A stretch of DNA of 64,000 nucleotides from a bacterium. GTDB taxonomy: Bacteria > Krumholzibacteriota > Krumholzibacteriia > LZORAL124-64-63. The notes beneath the pieces were generated by a model, which saw nothing but the letters and a program-made list of their open reading frames with translations, searched no databases and had not been told where the DNA came from. Positions 8,521-16,732 of the stretch are shown one piece after another. Position numbers and translations under genes: made by a program. Within the stretch, counting starts at the first letter, position 1. Each line of letters starts with the position of its first letter. Where the stretch lies: assembly GCA_016712675.1 (NCBI GenBank), contig JADJQR010000001.1, forward strand, positions 4,154,001-4,218,000, written 5' to 3'.

Positions 8521-9330
8521 TCAGCGCCCGGCAGGGGCAGGCGGTGGCGTCACCGCCCGCAGCACCGCGTCCAGCTCGTCGGGCTTCACGGCGACCGGCA
8601 GCATGGTCGCCTGAGGCCGCAGCGCGCGCGGGTTGCCCAGCCAGCGCTCCAGTCGCGCGCGGCTCCAGGCGCTGTCGGCTGCCGTGGGGTGGAAAGCGCC
8701 AGTCAGCCCGGAAAGGTCCGGACCGTCGGCGCCGGTGCCCTGCGGCCCGTCGGGTGTCAGGGCCAGGTGGCAGCCGCCGCACAGGCGCGCGAACGTGCGC
8801 AGGCTGTCGTCGCTGCCCGCGCGGAACCGCACCTGGTAGCGGGGCGAGCCGCCGTGGCGGTCGGCGTCGCGCAGCAGGACGGCGGCCAGCGTGTCGGCCG
8901 TCCGCGCCCCCAGCCCGAACGCGGGCATGGCCGCCGCCGGGTTGACCAGCGACGCCCTCAGCTCCTGCTGCGTGCGCGGCCAGGCCACGGTGTCCAGGTT
9001 GATGGCCAGCCGCTCCCCCTTGCCTCCGGTCACGTGGCAGCGGCGGCAGCCGAGGCTGTCGCGCAGCGCCACGGCCCGCGGCAGCACCGGCGAACCGGGC
9101 AGCGCCCACGCCGCCGCCGCGCCGGCCAACAGCCGGTGATGGGCCAGGTCCGGCCGCGCGGCGCGTGCATCGCCGCGATGGCAGTCGACGCAGCCACCGT
9201 GGCTCGCGTAGTGCGGCACATGGCAGTCCAGGCAGGCGGCCGGCACGGGCGCGCCCGCCGCCGCGGACGTCGCGCCGACCCCCAGCAGCGTCGCTGCCAG
9301 CAACGTCAGAACGGCCCGCGCAGCTGCCAA
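8521..9330 (-). CDS. Tetraheme c-type cytochrome
   Basis: 269 residues with an N-terminal signal peptide (to about residue 25) and four CxxCH haem motifs: CLDCH, CVDCH, CRRCH and CGGCH. The second half (SLVNPAAAMPAFG, then LARLCGGCH and later PQATMLPV) resembles mono- or dihaem cytochrome c domains with a Met ligand. It is the last gene of the operon and would be the periplasmic electron acceptor or exit carrier of the b6f-like complex. The best start is the TTG at 9330. It overlaps the subunit IV gene by 25 bases and follows a GGGGTGAG ribosome site. Confidence 0.85.
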   Translation of the reverse strand: MAAARAVLTLLAATLLGVGATSAAAGAPVPAACLDCHVPHYASHGGCVDCHRGDARAARPDLAHHRLLAGAAAAWALPGSPVLPRAVALRDSLGCRRCHVTGGKGERLAINLDTVAWPRTQQELRASLVNPAAAMPAFGLGARTADTLAAVLLRDADRHGGSPRYQVRFRAGSDDSLRTFARLCGGCHLALTPDGPQGTGADGPDLSGLTGAFHPTAADSAWSRARLERWLGNPRALRPQATMLPVAVKPDELDAVLRAVTPPPAPAGR

Positions 9331-9716
9331 TTCTCACCCCGCAGGAAGAGCCCGACGGCCGTCAGCAGGACGACCAGCGCAAAGAGCGTGACGACCACGG
9401 CGCCGACGATGCGCTCACCCGGTTGGAACCAGGCCGCGCGCTCGCCGGTGGTGCGCCGCAACCAGGGCAGCGCCACCATCAGGGCGGCCAGCACCAGCAC
9501 GGCGTACATCCAGCCGGTGCCGTGGCTGACCAGTTCCTGCAGCCAGAGCAGGAACCAGGCGGACTTGGCCGGGTTGGGCGCGCGCATCGGGTCGGCCGCC
9601 GTCTCCAGCGGCGCCGGCACCAGCCAGGCCGCCACGAGCAGGAACACGGCGATGACCAGAAGGCCGCGCCGGATCAGGCGGAAGAAGTGCGGGGAACTCG
9701 GGACCTGGTCGCTCAT
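9306..9716 (-). CDS. Cytochrome b C-terminal subunit (subunit IV/PetD-like)
   Basis: 136 residues with three membrane helices (about 17-34, 66-85 and 104-124). Residues 37-65 hold PMRAPNPAKSAWFLLWLQEL, which matches the subunit IV pattern of b6f complexes. That region carries the equivalent of the Qo-site PEWY segment, but no clear PEWY is present here. A cytochrome b split into b6 and IV parts is the b6f or menaquinol:cytochrome c reductase arrangement. Its ATG overlaps the stop of the cytochrome b gene (ATGA). Confidence 0.85.
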   Translation of the reverse strand: MSDQVPSSPHFFRLIRRGLLVIAVFLLVAAWLVPAPLETAADPMRAPNPAKSAWFLLWLQELVSHGTGWMYAVLVLAALMVALPWLRRTTGERAAWFQPGERIVGAVVVTLFALVVLLTAVGLFLRGENWQLRGPF

Positions 9717-10333
9717 AGGTACGGAAGCACCCCCTTGCTGCGCCGGATGCGGAAGAAGTGCAGGCAGATCAGCGACAGCATCAGCGTGGGCAGCACGGCG
9801 ATGTGCAGCGCGTAGAAGCGCAGCAGCGACAGCGGCCCGCCGATGTGGTCGGGCACCAGCAGCCCCCGCAGTTGCTCGCCCAGCGGCAGCACGCGCAGCA
9901 GTTCCATGCCGGTGGTCGTGGCCCAGAAGGCCAGCTGGTCCATCGGCAGCAGGTAGCCCGTGTAAGCGGCGCCCACGGCCAGGAACAGGATCAGCACGCC
10001 CGCGACCCAGGTGCCGTGGCGCGGGTGACGGTAGGCGCCCGTCAGCACCACCCGCAGCGTGTGCAGCATGATCAGCACCAGCAGCGTGTGCGAGCAGAAC
10101 CGGTGCAGCGAGCGCAGGTAGCGCCCGCCCCAGACGGAGCTCTCAAGGAACTGGATCGATTCGAAGGCACCCGTGGGCGACGGCCGGTAGTAGAACAGCA
10201 GCAGCAGGCCCGTCACGACCAGCGTCAGGAACGTGGTGAAGGCCAGCCCGCCCAGGCAGAACGTGTAGGTGATGCGCAGGTTGCGGCGCAGCACGACGCG
10301 CGGGAACAGGTGACGGACGAACTCGCCGATCAT
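9713..10333 (-). CDS. Cytochrome b6-type haem-binding subunit
   Basis: 206 residues, four membrane helices. Haem ligands are His77/His91 (13 residues between) and His177/His192 (14 between). The 13/14 spacing is the b6 pattern, whereas mitochondrial-type cytochrome b has 13/13. Cys26 in TFCLGG aligns with the cysteine that covalently holds haem c(n) in b6 proteins. Further b6 hallmarks are FYYRP (48-52) and GYLLPMDQLAFWA (126-138). It should oxidise quinol together with the Rieske protein and subunit IV. Four-base overlaps on both sides indicate tightly coupled translation. Confidence 0.92.
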   Translation of the reverse strand: MIGEFVRHLFPRVVLRRNLRITYTFCLGGLAFTTFLTLVVTGLLLLFYYRPSPTGAFESIQFLESSVWGGRYLRSLHRFCSHTLLVLIMLHTLRVVLTGAYRHPRHGTWVAGVLILFLAVGAAYTGYLLPMDQLAFWATTTGMELLRVLPLGEQLRGLLVPDHIGGPLSLLRFYALHIAVLPTLMLSLICLHFFRIRRSKGVLPYL

Positions 10334-10737
10334 GTCGCCTCCGGCAGGCGGACGGTGATGCGGTCGCCGACCTCCAGGCAGACCAGTTCGTGCAGGGCGC
10401 GCGTGGCCGGCCCGGTCAGCACGGCGCCGTCCGGGGCGAAGCGGCTGCCGTGGCAGGGGCAGGTGAAGCCGTTCTCCGTGGCCGTCACGCGGCAGCCCAG
10501 GTGCGTGCAGGTCAGGTCCAGCGCGCGCAGGCCGCCGTCGCGCCCGCGCGTGACGACCAGCCCGTGCTCGGGCAGCACCAGCGCGCCGCCCTGCGGCACC
10601 TCGGTCGCGGGCAGGCTGACCTCGCGCGGAACGGTGGCGCGCGTGGGCGTCAGGTAGCGCCAGCAGCCGACCAGCCCCGCGACCGAGAGGGTCAGGGTCT
10701 GGAGGAACCGGCGTCGGGTCTGAGCAGGTCCTGCCAT
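10330..10737 (-). CDS. Rieske [2Fe-2S] protein
   Basis: 135 residues. The N-terminus has a twin-arginine-type TRRRFLQ followed by one hydrophobic helix (12-28), consistent with Tat-dependent insertion of a membrane-anchored Rieske subunit. The cluster ligands are in CTHLGC (Cys77, His79; disulfide Cys82) and CPCHGS (Cys93, His96; disulfide Cys95). It moves one electron from quinol at the Qo site to a c-type haem. The frame stays open upstream through the 8-haem gene. The ATG at 10737 is chosen because the Tat signal begins there, giving a 46-base overlap with the preceding gene. Confidence 0.92.
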   Translation of the reverse strand: MAGPAQTRRRFLQTLTLSVAGLVGCWRYLTPTRATVPREVSLPATEVPQGGALVLPEHGLVVTRGRDGGLRALDLTCTHLGCRVTATENGFTCPCHGSRFAPDGAVLTGPATRALHELVCLEVGDRITVRLPEAT

Positions 10738-11900
10738 TGCCTCAGGTGCTCCCGCACGTACTCGGGCGTGCGTCGGTTCATCAGGTCGTGGCGTTCCCGG
10801 GTGAAGAATGCCCCATCGACGACGCGCTGGCCAGCCTGGTCCCACCAGGAATCCAGGGGCAGGCCGTCGCGCCGCAGGTCGTAGATGCGGTCGGCCGGCG
10901 GCTCCAGCAGGAACCGCCGGGGATTCGAGTGGCAGCCGTCGCAGGTGACGGTGCCGCGGCGCACGGTGTGCGGGAAGAACGCCTTCCACTCGGCCGCCAG
11001 CAGGCGGTTCTCCCAGCCGCGCGCCGGGTCGGTGGCCAGCAGCACGAACTGCGGGCGGATCGGCGAGACCAGCCCGCGCCCGTTCAGGCCCAGCGGCGGC
11101 GCGTCCTGCCGCCGCAGCGCGGCGCTCCGCCGCCAGCCTCCCTGCAACGGCAGGCCGAAGAACGCCGTGTCCTGCGCGGCCGTCCGCGTCCGCACCAGGA
11201 AGGTGCCGTACTCCTGCGCCGCCCAGGCCGAATGGCAGGCCCAGCACTCCATCTTCTCCAGGTGCCCGGCGATCGCGTGCTCGGGCACGTCGCGCGAGGG
11301 CGAAGGATGGCAGTCGCGGCACGCGAGCACGGCGCCGCGGCCGCCGTCCGCATGCACGCGATGGCAGTCCGCGCAGCCCAGGCCGCGCTCCTGGTGCACG
11401 TCCGGCAGCATCTTCAGGTAGTTGAGCCCATCGGCCACCGGGCCGCGCTGGTAGCGCTCGTGGTCCTCGCGCGGGGCGCGCCCGTGGTACTCCCAGCCGG
11501 TGAAGTAGCCCTGATGGCAGCGCAGGCAGGCGTCGTCGGCGACGAGCGGGGCCACGCGCGGGGCCACGCTCCCGGCGGCCGCGTGCGGTTGCCCGTCGTG
11601 GCAGTCGCGGCAGGTGGTCACGTGGCAGCCGGCGCAGGCGGCCGTGAAGAAGGCCCGGCCCTCGCGCTCGCCGAAGGCGCGGCAGGCGAAGTCGCGCTCG
11701 GCCGCGCGCGTGGCCATCGGCCCGCCCAGCACGTCGCCCTGTGCCGGATGGCAGGTCAGACAGGACAGGTCCTGCGGCAGGGCAGGCGTCGCCGCGACGG
11801 CGCCCGTGCGGGGCGTCGCCAGGGCCCCGGGCGGGGCGGCCGGTGCGGGCTCAGCGCCCAGCAGCCAGCAGGCGGCGATGCAGACTGTCGTCCAGCGCAT
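10692..11900 (-). CDS. Octaheme c-type cytochrome
   Basis: 402 residues with a signal peptide and eight CxxCH motifs: CLTCH, CAGCH, CRDCH, CLRCH, CADCH, CRDCH, CWACH and CDGCH. The spacing is irregular. The C-terminal third after the last haem holds a TRERHDLMNRRTPEY region without haems. The motif CAGCHVTTCRDCH packs two haems closely, as in tetrathionate reductase- or NapC/NrfB-like folds. No membrane helix is seen beyond the signal peptide, so it should be periplasmic. It overlaps the 12-haem gene upstream by 50 bases and the Rieske gene downstream by 46. It probably replaces cytochrome f or c1. Confidence 0.88.
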   Translation of the reverse strand: MRWTTVCIAACWLLGAEPAPAAPPGALATPRTGAVAATPALPQDLSCLTCHPAQGDVLGGPMATRAAERDFACRAFGEREGRAFFTAACAGCHVTTCRDCHDGQPHAAAGSVAPRVAPLVADDACLRCHQGYFTGWEYHGRAPREDHERYQRGPVADGLNYLKMLPDVHQERGLGCADCHRVHADGGRGAVLACRDCHPSPSRDVPEHAIAGHLEKMECWACHSAWAAQEYGTFLVRTRTAAQDTAFFGLPLQGGWRRSAALRRQDAPPLGLNGRGLVSPIRPQFVLLATDPARGWENRLLAAEWKAFFPHTVRRGTVTCDGCHSNPRRFLLEPPADRIYDLRRDGLPLDSWWDQAGQRVVDGAFFTRERHDLMNRRTPEYVREHLRQWQDLLRPDAGSSRP

Positions 11901-13716
11901 GGGTGTCCAGGGGCTTGCGGTAGATGGGATCGTTCGCCCGGTCGTGGCAGACCAGGCACAGGTTCACGGTGAAGAAGCGGCGCGCCTCCTGCGCGTCCAG
12001 GGGTCGGGCACCATCGCGGCTCATCGCGGCGTGTGCCTTGACGCCGTCCTGGTCCTCGTGCAGGAAGCCGTCCAGCGGCTTGCGCGGGTCCTTCTCGCAC
12101 AGCAGCGTGCCCCGCAGCCGTCCGCGCTCGACCAGGTGCTGGCCGAAGCCGAGGAACGCGGGGTTGCCGTGGCACTCGCTGCAGCCGACGGCGCGCGTGC
12201 CGGTGTTGTGGCCGAAGAACGGCGCGAACCGCAGCTGGCGGCGGCCGCGGAAGGTGGCCACGTCCTCGTCGCGCGAGAGCGTGCCGTCCGGCTCGATGAC
12301 GTTGATGAACGTCTGGCAGCCGGGCGTGACGGTGCCGATGCGGCCCTTCGTGTCGACGGCCAGCGGGAACGGGTACAGGGCCCGCACGTCCTCGGTCTCG
12401 CTGAACGAGCCGACGGTGGCCCGCCCGGCCAGGTAATCCCAGCCGTACTCGCGCTTGTCGTAGGTGGTATGGCAGCCGTAGCACTGCACGACGGTGCGCG
12501 AATGACAGGTGTGGCAGGCTATGCGCTCGTGGCCCGCGACGGTGTGGGCGGGCGTGCCGGTGATGACGGGGCTGCGCAGCACGCGGCCGCTGCGCTTGAG
12601 CAGCACGCCGACCTGCCCCCCGTCGTCGAAGACGTTCGCGTACGGCCGCCCCTTGCCCGTCAGCGCCACGCGCGCGCCGGCGGGCAGCCGCTGCCCGTAC
12701 TGGCGGGACTCGCGCGCGGGCAGCTCGTGCTCGCCCCAGGCGGCGTCGAACTTGGGCGCCTGCGTGGCGCTGCCGTGGCAGTCCTCGCAACCGATCTCCA
12801 GCTGCCCGTGCAGGCCGGCCGACGCATAGCCCTCGCCCATCACCTCGCGCGAGGTGTGGCAGTCGATGCACTCCATGCCTGCGGCAAAATGCACATCGGG
12901 CGCGATGTGCGAGTAGTTGCGGCCGTCGCTCCCGGGCAGCGGCCCGGGCAGGCCGTCCTTCGTCGGCACCAGGCCGTTGTTGCCGTCGTTGAGGCCCTGG
13001 TAGGCCAGCGCCACGCGGCCGCTGCGGTGGTGGCAGCGCGTGCAGGCCTCCATCGTCGGCAAGCCCTCCATGGCGTGCGTGCGGCTGTGGGGTGAGCGGC
13101 CGTGCATCGTGGGGTCGCCGCCCCGGTAGGTCGCGTCCTCGGCCCAGGGGAAGTGGCAGGCCGCGCAGCCGGCGGCATGGCCGGCGCCGTCGGTCGCGTC
13201 GTTCTGCTTCGCGACGTGGCAGCGCGCACAGAACTTCCGGTAGAGGTCGCCCGACAGGTTGTCCAGCCCAACGACGGATGTGTGCGTGAGCGGCTCGCCG
13301 TCCAGGTCGTGCAGCTTCGCGCCGCGCGCCGCATAGGTGACGCTGTCGCGCCGGCCCTCCCACGTCGCCTGGATCTGCGCGATCATGCCCGCATTCGTGT
13401 ACATCTGGCTGCTGCGCATGCGCTCGAGTTGGTGCGGATGGCAGCCGCCGCAGCCGCGCTCCCAGCGCCCGGCGTACGACGGATCGGCCAGGCCGAAGAT
13501 GCCGCGGTGGGCGCTCTCCTTGTCGCGCGCGGCGGGGTTGCCGCCGTGGCAGGACACGCAGCCGTCGTGCGAGGGCGAGGCGGTCTCGAGGCCCTGGTGG
13601 CAGTCCAGGCATCGCTCGTCCGCCGGAGCCGACCGCGCCGCGCCACCGCACGCCGCCAGCTGCGGCAGCAGGGCTGCCAGGCCCAGGACCAGGACGATGC
13701 CGACGGGCGTGCGCAT
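11851..13716 (-). CDS. Dodecaheme c-type cytochrome, lipoprotein
   Basis: 621 residues. The N-terminal signal ends in the lipobox LAAC (Cys23), so it is lipid-anchored. Twelve CxxCH motifs are visible: CLDCH, CVSCH, CGGCH, CARCH, CAACH, CTRCH, CIDCH, CEDCH, CHTCH, CYGCH, CSECH and CLVCH. A length of ~620 residues with 12 haems is typical of long periplasmic or outer-surface electron wires. It is the first gene of the six-gene operon. I chose the ATG at 13716; the frame is open for 63 more codons upstream, but these do not resemble a signal peptide. Substrate or partner is unknown. Confidence 0.88.
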   Translation of the reverse strand: MRTPVGIVLVLGLAALLPQLAACGGAARSAPADERCLDCHQGLETASPSHDGCVSCHGGNPAARDKESAHRGIFGLADPSYAGRWERGCGGCHPHQLERMRSSQMYTNAGMIAQIQATWEGRRDSVTYAARGAKLHDLDGEPLTHTSVVGLDNLSGDLYRKFCARCHVAKQNDATDGAGHAAGCAACHFPWAEDATYRGGDPTMHGRSPHSRTHAMEGLPTMEACTRCHHRSGRVALAYQGLNDGNNGLVPTKDGLPGPLPGSDGRNYSHIAPDVHFAAGMECIDCHTSREVMGEGYASAGLHGQLEIGCEDCHGSATQAPKFDAAWGEHELPARESRQYGQRLPAGARVALTGKGRPYANVFDDGGQVGVLLKRSGRVLRSPVITGTPAHTVAGHERIACHTCHSRTVVQCYGCHTTYDKREYGWDYLAGRATVGSFSETEDVRALYPFPLAVDTKGRIGTVTPGCQTFINVIEPDGTLSRDEDVATFRGRRQLRFAPFFGHNTGTRAVGCSECHGNPAFLGFGQHLVERGRLRGTLLCEKDPRKPLDGFLHEDQDGVKAHAAMSRDGARPLDAQEARRFFTVNLCLVCHDRANDPIYRKPLDTHALDDSLHRRLLAAGR

Positions 13717-13970
13717 GGCGCAAATATAGGAGGCGGATGGTCGGGGAGCGCAGGAAAATCGCCGCCCGTCGATCGCGTAATTTTGCGAATGGGAAGCAGT
13801 TGCAAGGATCGAAGCGGTCCGGTTCCCGGGAGCGCCGGACCTGGATCCTGCCGCTTCGGGGCTCTGGCTGGACCGGCGGCACCCGTGGGCCGCGCCCATC
13901 GCCAAATCTCAAGTCGCCCTTGCGGTTGCCGATACAGTAAAGAATCACCTGATCAAGGGGAGCGTGGGCC
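13717..13970. other. Divergent intergenic region, cytochrome operon / PAS kinase
   Basis: 254 bp separate the start of the cytochrome operon (minus) from the PAS kinase (plus) and must hold both promoters. The segment near 13770-13800 is the most A/T-rich (GTAATTTTGCGAATG). No -35/-10 pair is convincing by eye. A good ribosome site AAGGGGAG (13955-13962) serves the kinase. Confidence 0.4.
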
Positions 13971-15122
13971 TTGCCGCATTGCGTCATGACGACCGAGTTC
14001 GCCTCAGCCGAACGCGCGGCACCCCAGGCCATCGAGGCTGCGCACCGCGCCATTTCGTCGTCGGCGATCCTGGTCTCGATCCTTGACGCCCTGCCCGAGC
14101 AGGTCCTGGTCCTGAACCGGCAGCGGCAGATCGTCTACGGCAACCGCGCGGCCACGGATCTGGCGGCATCGCTGGGTCAGGCCTCCATCCTGGGCCTGCG
14201 CCCGGGTGAACTGCTGGCGTGCCGCGTGGCGCTCGAGTCCCCGGCGGGCTGCGGCACGGCCGAAGCCTGCCGCACCTGCGGCGCGGTGCAGGCGATCCTC
14301 GACGCGGCGGGCGGACAGCGGTCGAATCAGGAGTGCCGCATCTCCCGGCAGGCGGCCAGCGGACCGGACGCGCTGGACCTGCGGGTTTCCGCGACACCGT
14401 TCGCTTGGGGGCAGGACGAGCTGGTCCTGTTCGTCGCGACCGACATCGCCGACGAGAAGCGGCGCCAACTCCTGGAGCGCGTGTTCTTCCACGACATCCT
14501 GAACACGGCCGGCGGCATCAGCTCGATGGCGGACATGCTCGCCGCCGGCGATATGGCACTGGACGAGGTCAAGGACGACCTGGCCGTCGCCTCGGACACG
14601 CTGGTCCAGGAGATCAAGAGCCAGCGCATCCTGGTCGCCGCCGAGAACAACGTGTTGGCCGTCCAGTGGCGGACGCTGGAGCCCCGCCCGTTCGTCGAGG
14701 CCCTGGTGCGGACCTTCCGGAACCACGTGGTGGCCCGCGACAAGCGGATCGCGATCGCGCCCGGTTCGGGGGGCCGCCCGTTCGTCAGCGATGAGGCGCT
14801 CCTGTCGCGCGTGCTCGGCAACCTGCTCAAGAACGCGCTCGAGGCCTCCGAAGCCGGCGAGACCGTCACCGTGGGCTGCCTGGACGACGGCGAGGCCACC
14901 ACCTTCACCTGCCACAACGGCAGGGCGATGCCCCGGCCGGTCCAGCTCCAGGTGTTCCAGCGCTCGTTCTCGACCAAGGGGCGCGACCGCGGCATCGGCA
15001 CCTATTCCGTCAAGCTCCTGACCGGAAGGTACCTCGGCGGGCGGGTCTGGTTCACGTCCGACGACGAGACCGGCACCACCTTCCTGGTGACGCTGCCCCG
15101 GCGGGCCGCCCCGCAGTCCTGA
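13971..15122 (+). CDS. PAS-domain sensor histidine kinase
   Basis: 383 residues, no membrane helix, so a cytoplasmic sensor. A PAS domain (about 30-150) contains an unusual cysteine cluster, CGTAEACRTCGA, which could hold zinc, iron or a redox disulfide. The phosphoacceptor box is FFHDILNTAGG and the ATPase domain has NLLKNALEAS and RGIGTYSVKLL. No receiver gene is adjacent. The TTG at 13971 fits the AAGGGGAG ribosome site (8-base spacing) better than the ATG at 13986. It is divergent from the cytochrome operon and may control it or the hyp genes; this is inference from position. Confidence 0.85.
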   Translation: MPHCVMTTEFASAERAAPQAIEAAHRAISSSAILVSILDALPEQVLVLNRQRQIVYGNRAATDLAASLGQASILGLRPGELLACRVALESPAGCGTAEACRTCGAVQAILDAAGGQRSNQECRISRQAASGPDALDLRVSATPFAWGQDELVLFVATDIADEKRRQLLERVFFHDILNTAGGISSMADMLAAGDMALDEVKDDLAVASDTLVQEIKSQRILVAAENNVLAVQWRTLEPRPFVEALVRTFRNHVVARDKRIAIAPGSGGRPFVSDEALLSRVLGNLLKNALEASEAGETVTVGCLDDGEATTFTCHNGRAMPRPVQLQVFQRSFSTKGRDRGIGTYSVKLLTGRYLGGRVWFTSDDETGTTFLVTLPRRAAPQS

Positions 15123-15173
15123 CCCGTCGCCCCCCGGTTGCCCGCCCCTGCCCCAGGTGCTAGCTTTCGCAGC

Positions 15174-15203
15174 GGATGCCCGCGTGGGCGGGCATCCCGG
15201 TTT
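15174..15203 (+). terminator. Hairpin after the PAS kinase gene
   Basis: GGATGCCCGC (15174-15183) pairs perfectly with GCGGGCATCC (15188-15197) across a GTGG loop. A short T-run follows. It lies 50 bp after the kinase stop and 27 bp before the next gene, so it is a probable intrinsic terminator or attenuator. Confidence 0.6.
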
Positions 15204-15229
15204 TCGTGCTTCAAGACGGGGGGATCGGC

Positions 15230-15502
15230 ATGAACAAGACACGCGTCGGCCTGGTGCTGGTGCTGGTGGTGAGCCTGGTGATCGGGGTGCTGGCGGGGCT
15301 TGTCTCGCGCTCGATCTTTTTGAAGCACGTTTCTGCGGCTGAGGTCTCGGTTGCCGAGAAGGCAAGTGCAACGGTGACCTACATTGCAAGCGGTGCCTTG
15401 CTCGGCCTGGTCATCGCGGTCTGGTCGATCCTGGTTGCCTGGTTCGCGCCGCGCTTCGGCGGCAAGGGCGCGAACAAGCCGGGTTCGGGCAAGCCGGCCT
15501 GA
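15230..15502 (+). CDS. Small membrane protein, two helices
   Basis: 90 residues with two hydrophobic segments (about 6-28 and 48-70) and a basic Gly/Lys tail (GGKGANKPGSGKP). It is not recognised. The ATG follows a purine-rich ACGGGGGGAT ribosome site. It ends only 6 bp before hypA, so it may be cotranscribed with the hydrogenase-maturation genes, but nothing in its sequence suggests a maturation function. Confidence 0.6.
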   Translation: MNKTRVGLVLVLVVSLVIGVLAGLVSRSIFLKHVSAAEVSVAEKASATVTYIASGALLGLVIAVWSILVAWFAPRFGGKGANKPGSGKPA

Positions 15503-15508
15503 TTCCCG

Positions 15509-15844
15509 ATGCACGAGATGACCATCGTGGCCGGCGTGCTGGAGATCGCCCACCGTCAGGCCGCAGGCGCTGGCGCCACGCGCATCAACCGCGTGGTGCT
15601 GGAGGTGGGCCGCCTGGCGGGCGTCGAAGCAGACGCGCTGCGCTTCTGTTTCGACGTGGCGCGCAGCGGCCTGTCGGCGATCGCTGAACTGGAGATCCGC
15701 GACGTGCCGGGCCGCGGCCTGTGCCCGGCCTGCGGCGCCAGCCGGGACGTGGACGAACTGGCGGCCCTGTGCGAGGCATGCGGCAACGTGCTGGACATCA
15801 GCGGGGGACGGGAGCTGCGCGTGCTGTCGCTGAATGTCGACTGA
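15509..15844 (+). CDS. hypA: Hydrogenase nickel-incorporation protein HypA
   Basis: 111 residues, the usual length. The conserved start MHEMTI has His2, a nickel ligand, and Glu3. The zinc-binding loop is formed by CPAC (Cys75, Cys78) and CEAC (Cys91, Cys94). HypA takes nickel and, with HypB, delivers it to the large subunit of NiFe hydrogenase. It is the first gene of a hypA-B-F-C-D-E series; hydrogenase structural genes are at the right end of the window. Confidence 0.93.
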   Translation: MHEMTIVAGVLEIAHRQAAGAGATRINRVVLEVGRLAGVEADALRFCFDVARSGLSAIAELEIRDVPGRGLCPACGASRDVDELAALCEACGNVLDISGGRELRVLSLNVD

Positions 15845-15884
15845 CGCGCGCCCGAAGTGACCTGCCCCGGAACGGAGGCCTCCC

Positions 15885-16730
15885 ATGTGCGACACCTGCG
15901 GTTGCAGCCAGCCTGCCGACGACGTCACGATCCGCCGGCCCGGCGAAGACCATGATCATGATCACGGGCATGGTGACCACCATCACCATCACCACGACCA
16001 TCCCCACCACGATCACCCGCACGGCCACCACCACCATCACCACCACGACGTGCCCGGCGCCGCCGGCCCGCGCGAGATCGCCGTGGCCGAGGCCGTGCTG
16101 GCCGGCAACGACCGCCAGGCGCTACTGAACCGCGGCTGGTTCGCCGGGCGCGGCGTGCTGGCGCTGAACCTGGTCTCCTCCCCCGGCGCCGGCAAGACGA
16201 CACTGCTCGAGCGCACCATCGCCGACCTGAAGGGTGAGCTGCCCCTGGCCGTGATCGAGGGCGACCAGCGGACCATGCGGGACGCCGAGCGCATCGAGGC
16301 CGCGGGCGCCCCCGCCGTGCAGGTGAACACCGGCAAGGGCTGCCACCTGGACGCCGACATGGTCTGGCGCGCGTGCGGGAAGCTGCAGCCGGCCACCGGC
16401 TCGGTGCTGATGATCGAGAACGTGGGCAACCTGGTCTGCCCCGCGCTGTTCGACCTGGGCGAGGCGGCAAAGGTCGTCATCATCAGCGTCACCGAGGGCG
16501 ACGACAAGCCGCTGAAGTACCCGCACATGTTCGCGGCTGCCCAATTGTGCCTGGTCAACAAGCTGGACCTGCTGCCGCACGTGCGCTTCGACGTCGAGGC
16601 CTGCGAGGCGGCCGCGCGCTCGGTGAATCCGCGCCTGGAGATCCTGCGCGTGTCCGCCACCACGGGCGAGGGGCTCGAGCGCTGGTACGACTGGGTGCGC
16701 GCCCGGCGCGCCGCGGCCGCGGGCGCCTGA
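15885..16730 (+). CDS. hypB: Hydrogenase maturation GTPase HypB
   Basis: 281 residues. It opens with CDTCGC, the high-affinity nickel site motif, followed by a His/Asp-rich metal-storage stretch (about 23-54). The SIMIBI GTPase domain has P-loop SSPGAGKTT, metal-binding EGDQRT and the guanine motif NKLDLLPH. HypB stores or delivers nickel to hydrogenase in a GTP-dependent step with HypA. The His-rich insert marks the storage-capable form. The gene follows hypA by 40 bp and precedes hypF by 2 bp. Confidence 0.95.
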   Translation: MCDTCGCSQPADDVTIRRPGEDHDHDHGHGDHHHHHHDHPHHDHPHGHHHHHHHDVPGAAGPREIAVAEAVLAGNDRQALLNRGWFAGRGVLALNLVSSPGAGKTTLLERTIADLKGELPLAVIEGDQRTMRDAERIEAAGAPAVQVNTGKGCHLDADMVWRACGKLQPATGSVLMIENVGNLVCPALFDLGEAAKVVIISVTEGDDKPLKYPHMFAAAQLCLVNKLDLLPHVRFDVEACEAAARSVNPRLEILRVSATTGEGLERWYDWVRARRAAAAGA

Positions 16731-16732
16731 CC

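Noticed and set aside
11614-13095. Long plus-strand open frame opposite the 12-haem cytochrome
   Set aside because: It is an antisense shadow of GC-rich coding DNA. The minus strand has a lipobox and 12 CxxCH motifs; the plus frame has no recognisable features.
15951-16050. CAC/CAT-rich stretch in hypB, considered as a microsatellite
   Set aside because: It encodes the well-known His-rich nickel-storage region of HypB and mixes codons irregularly.
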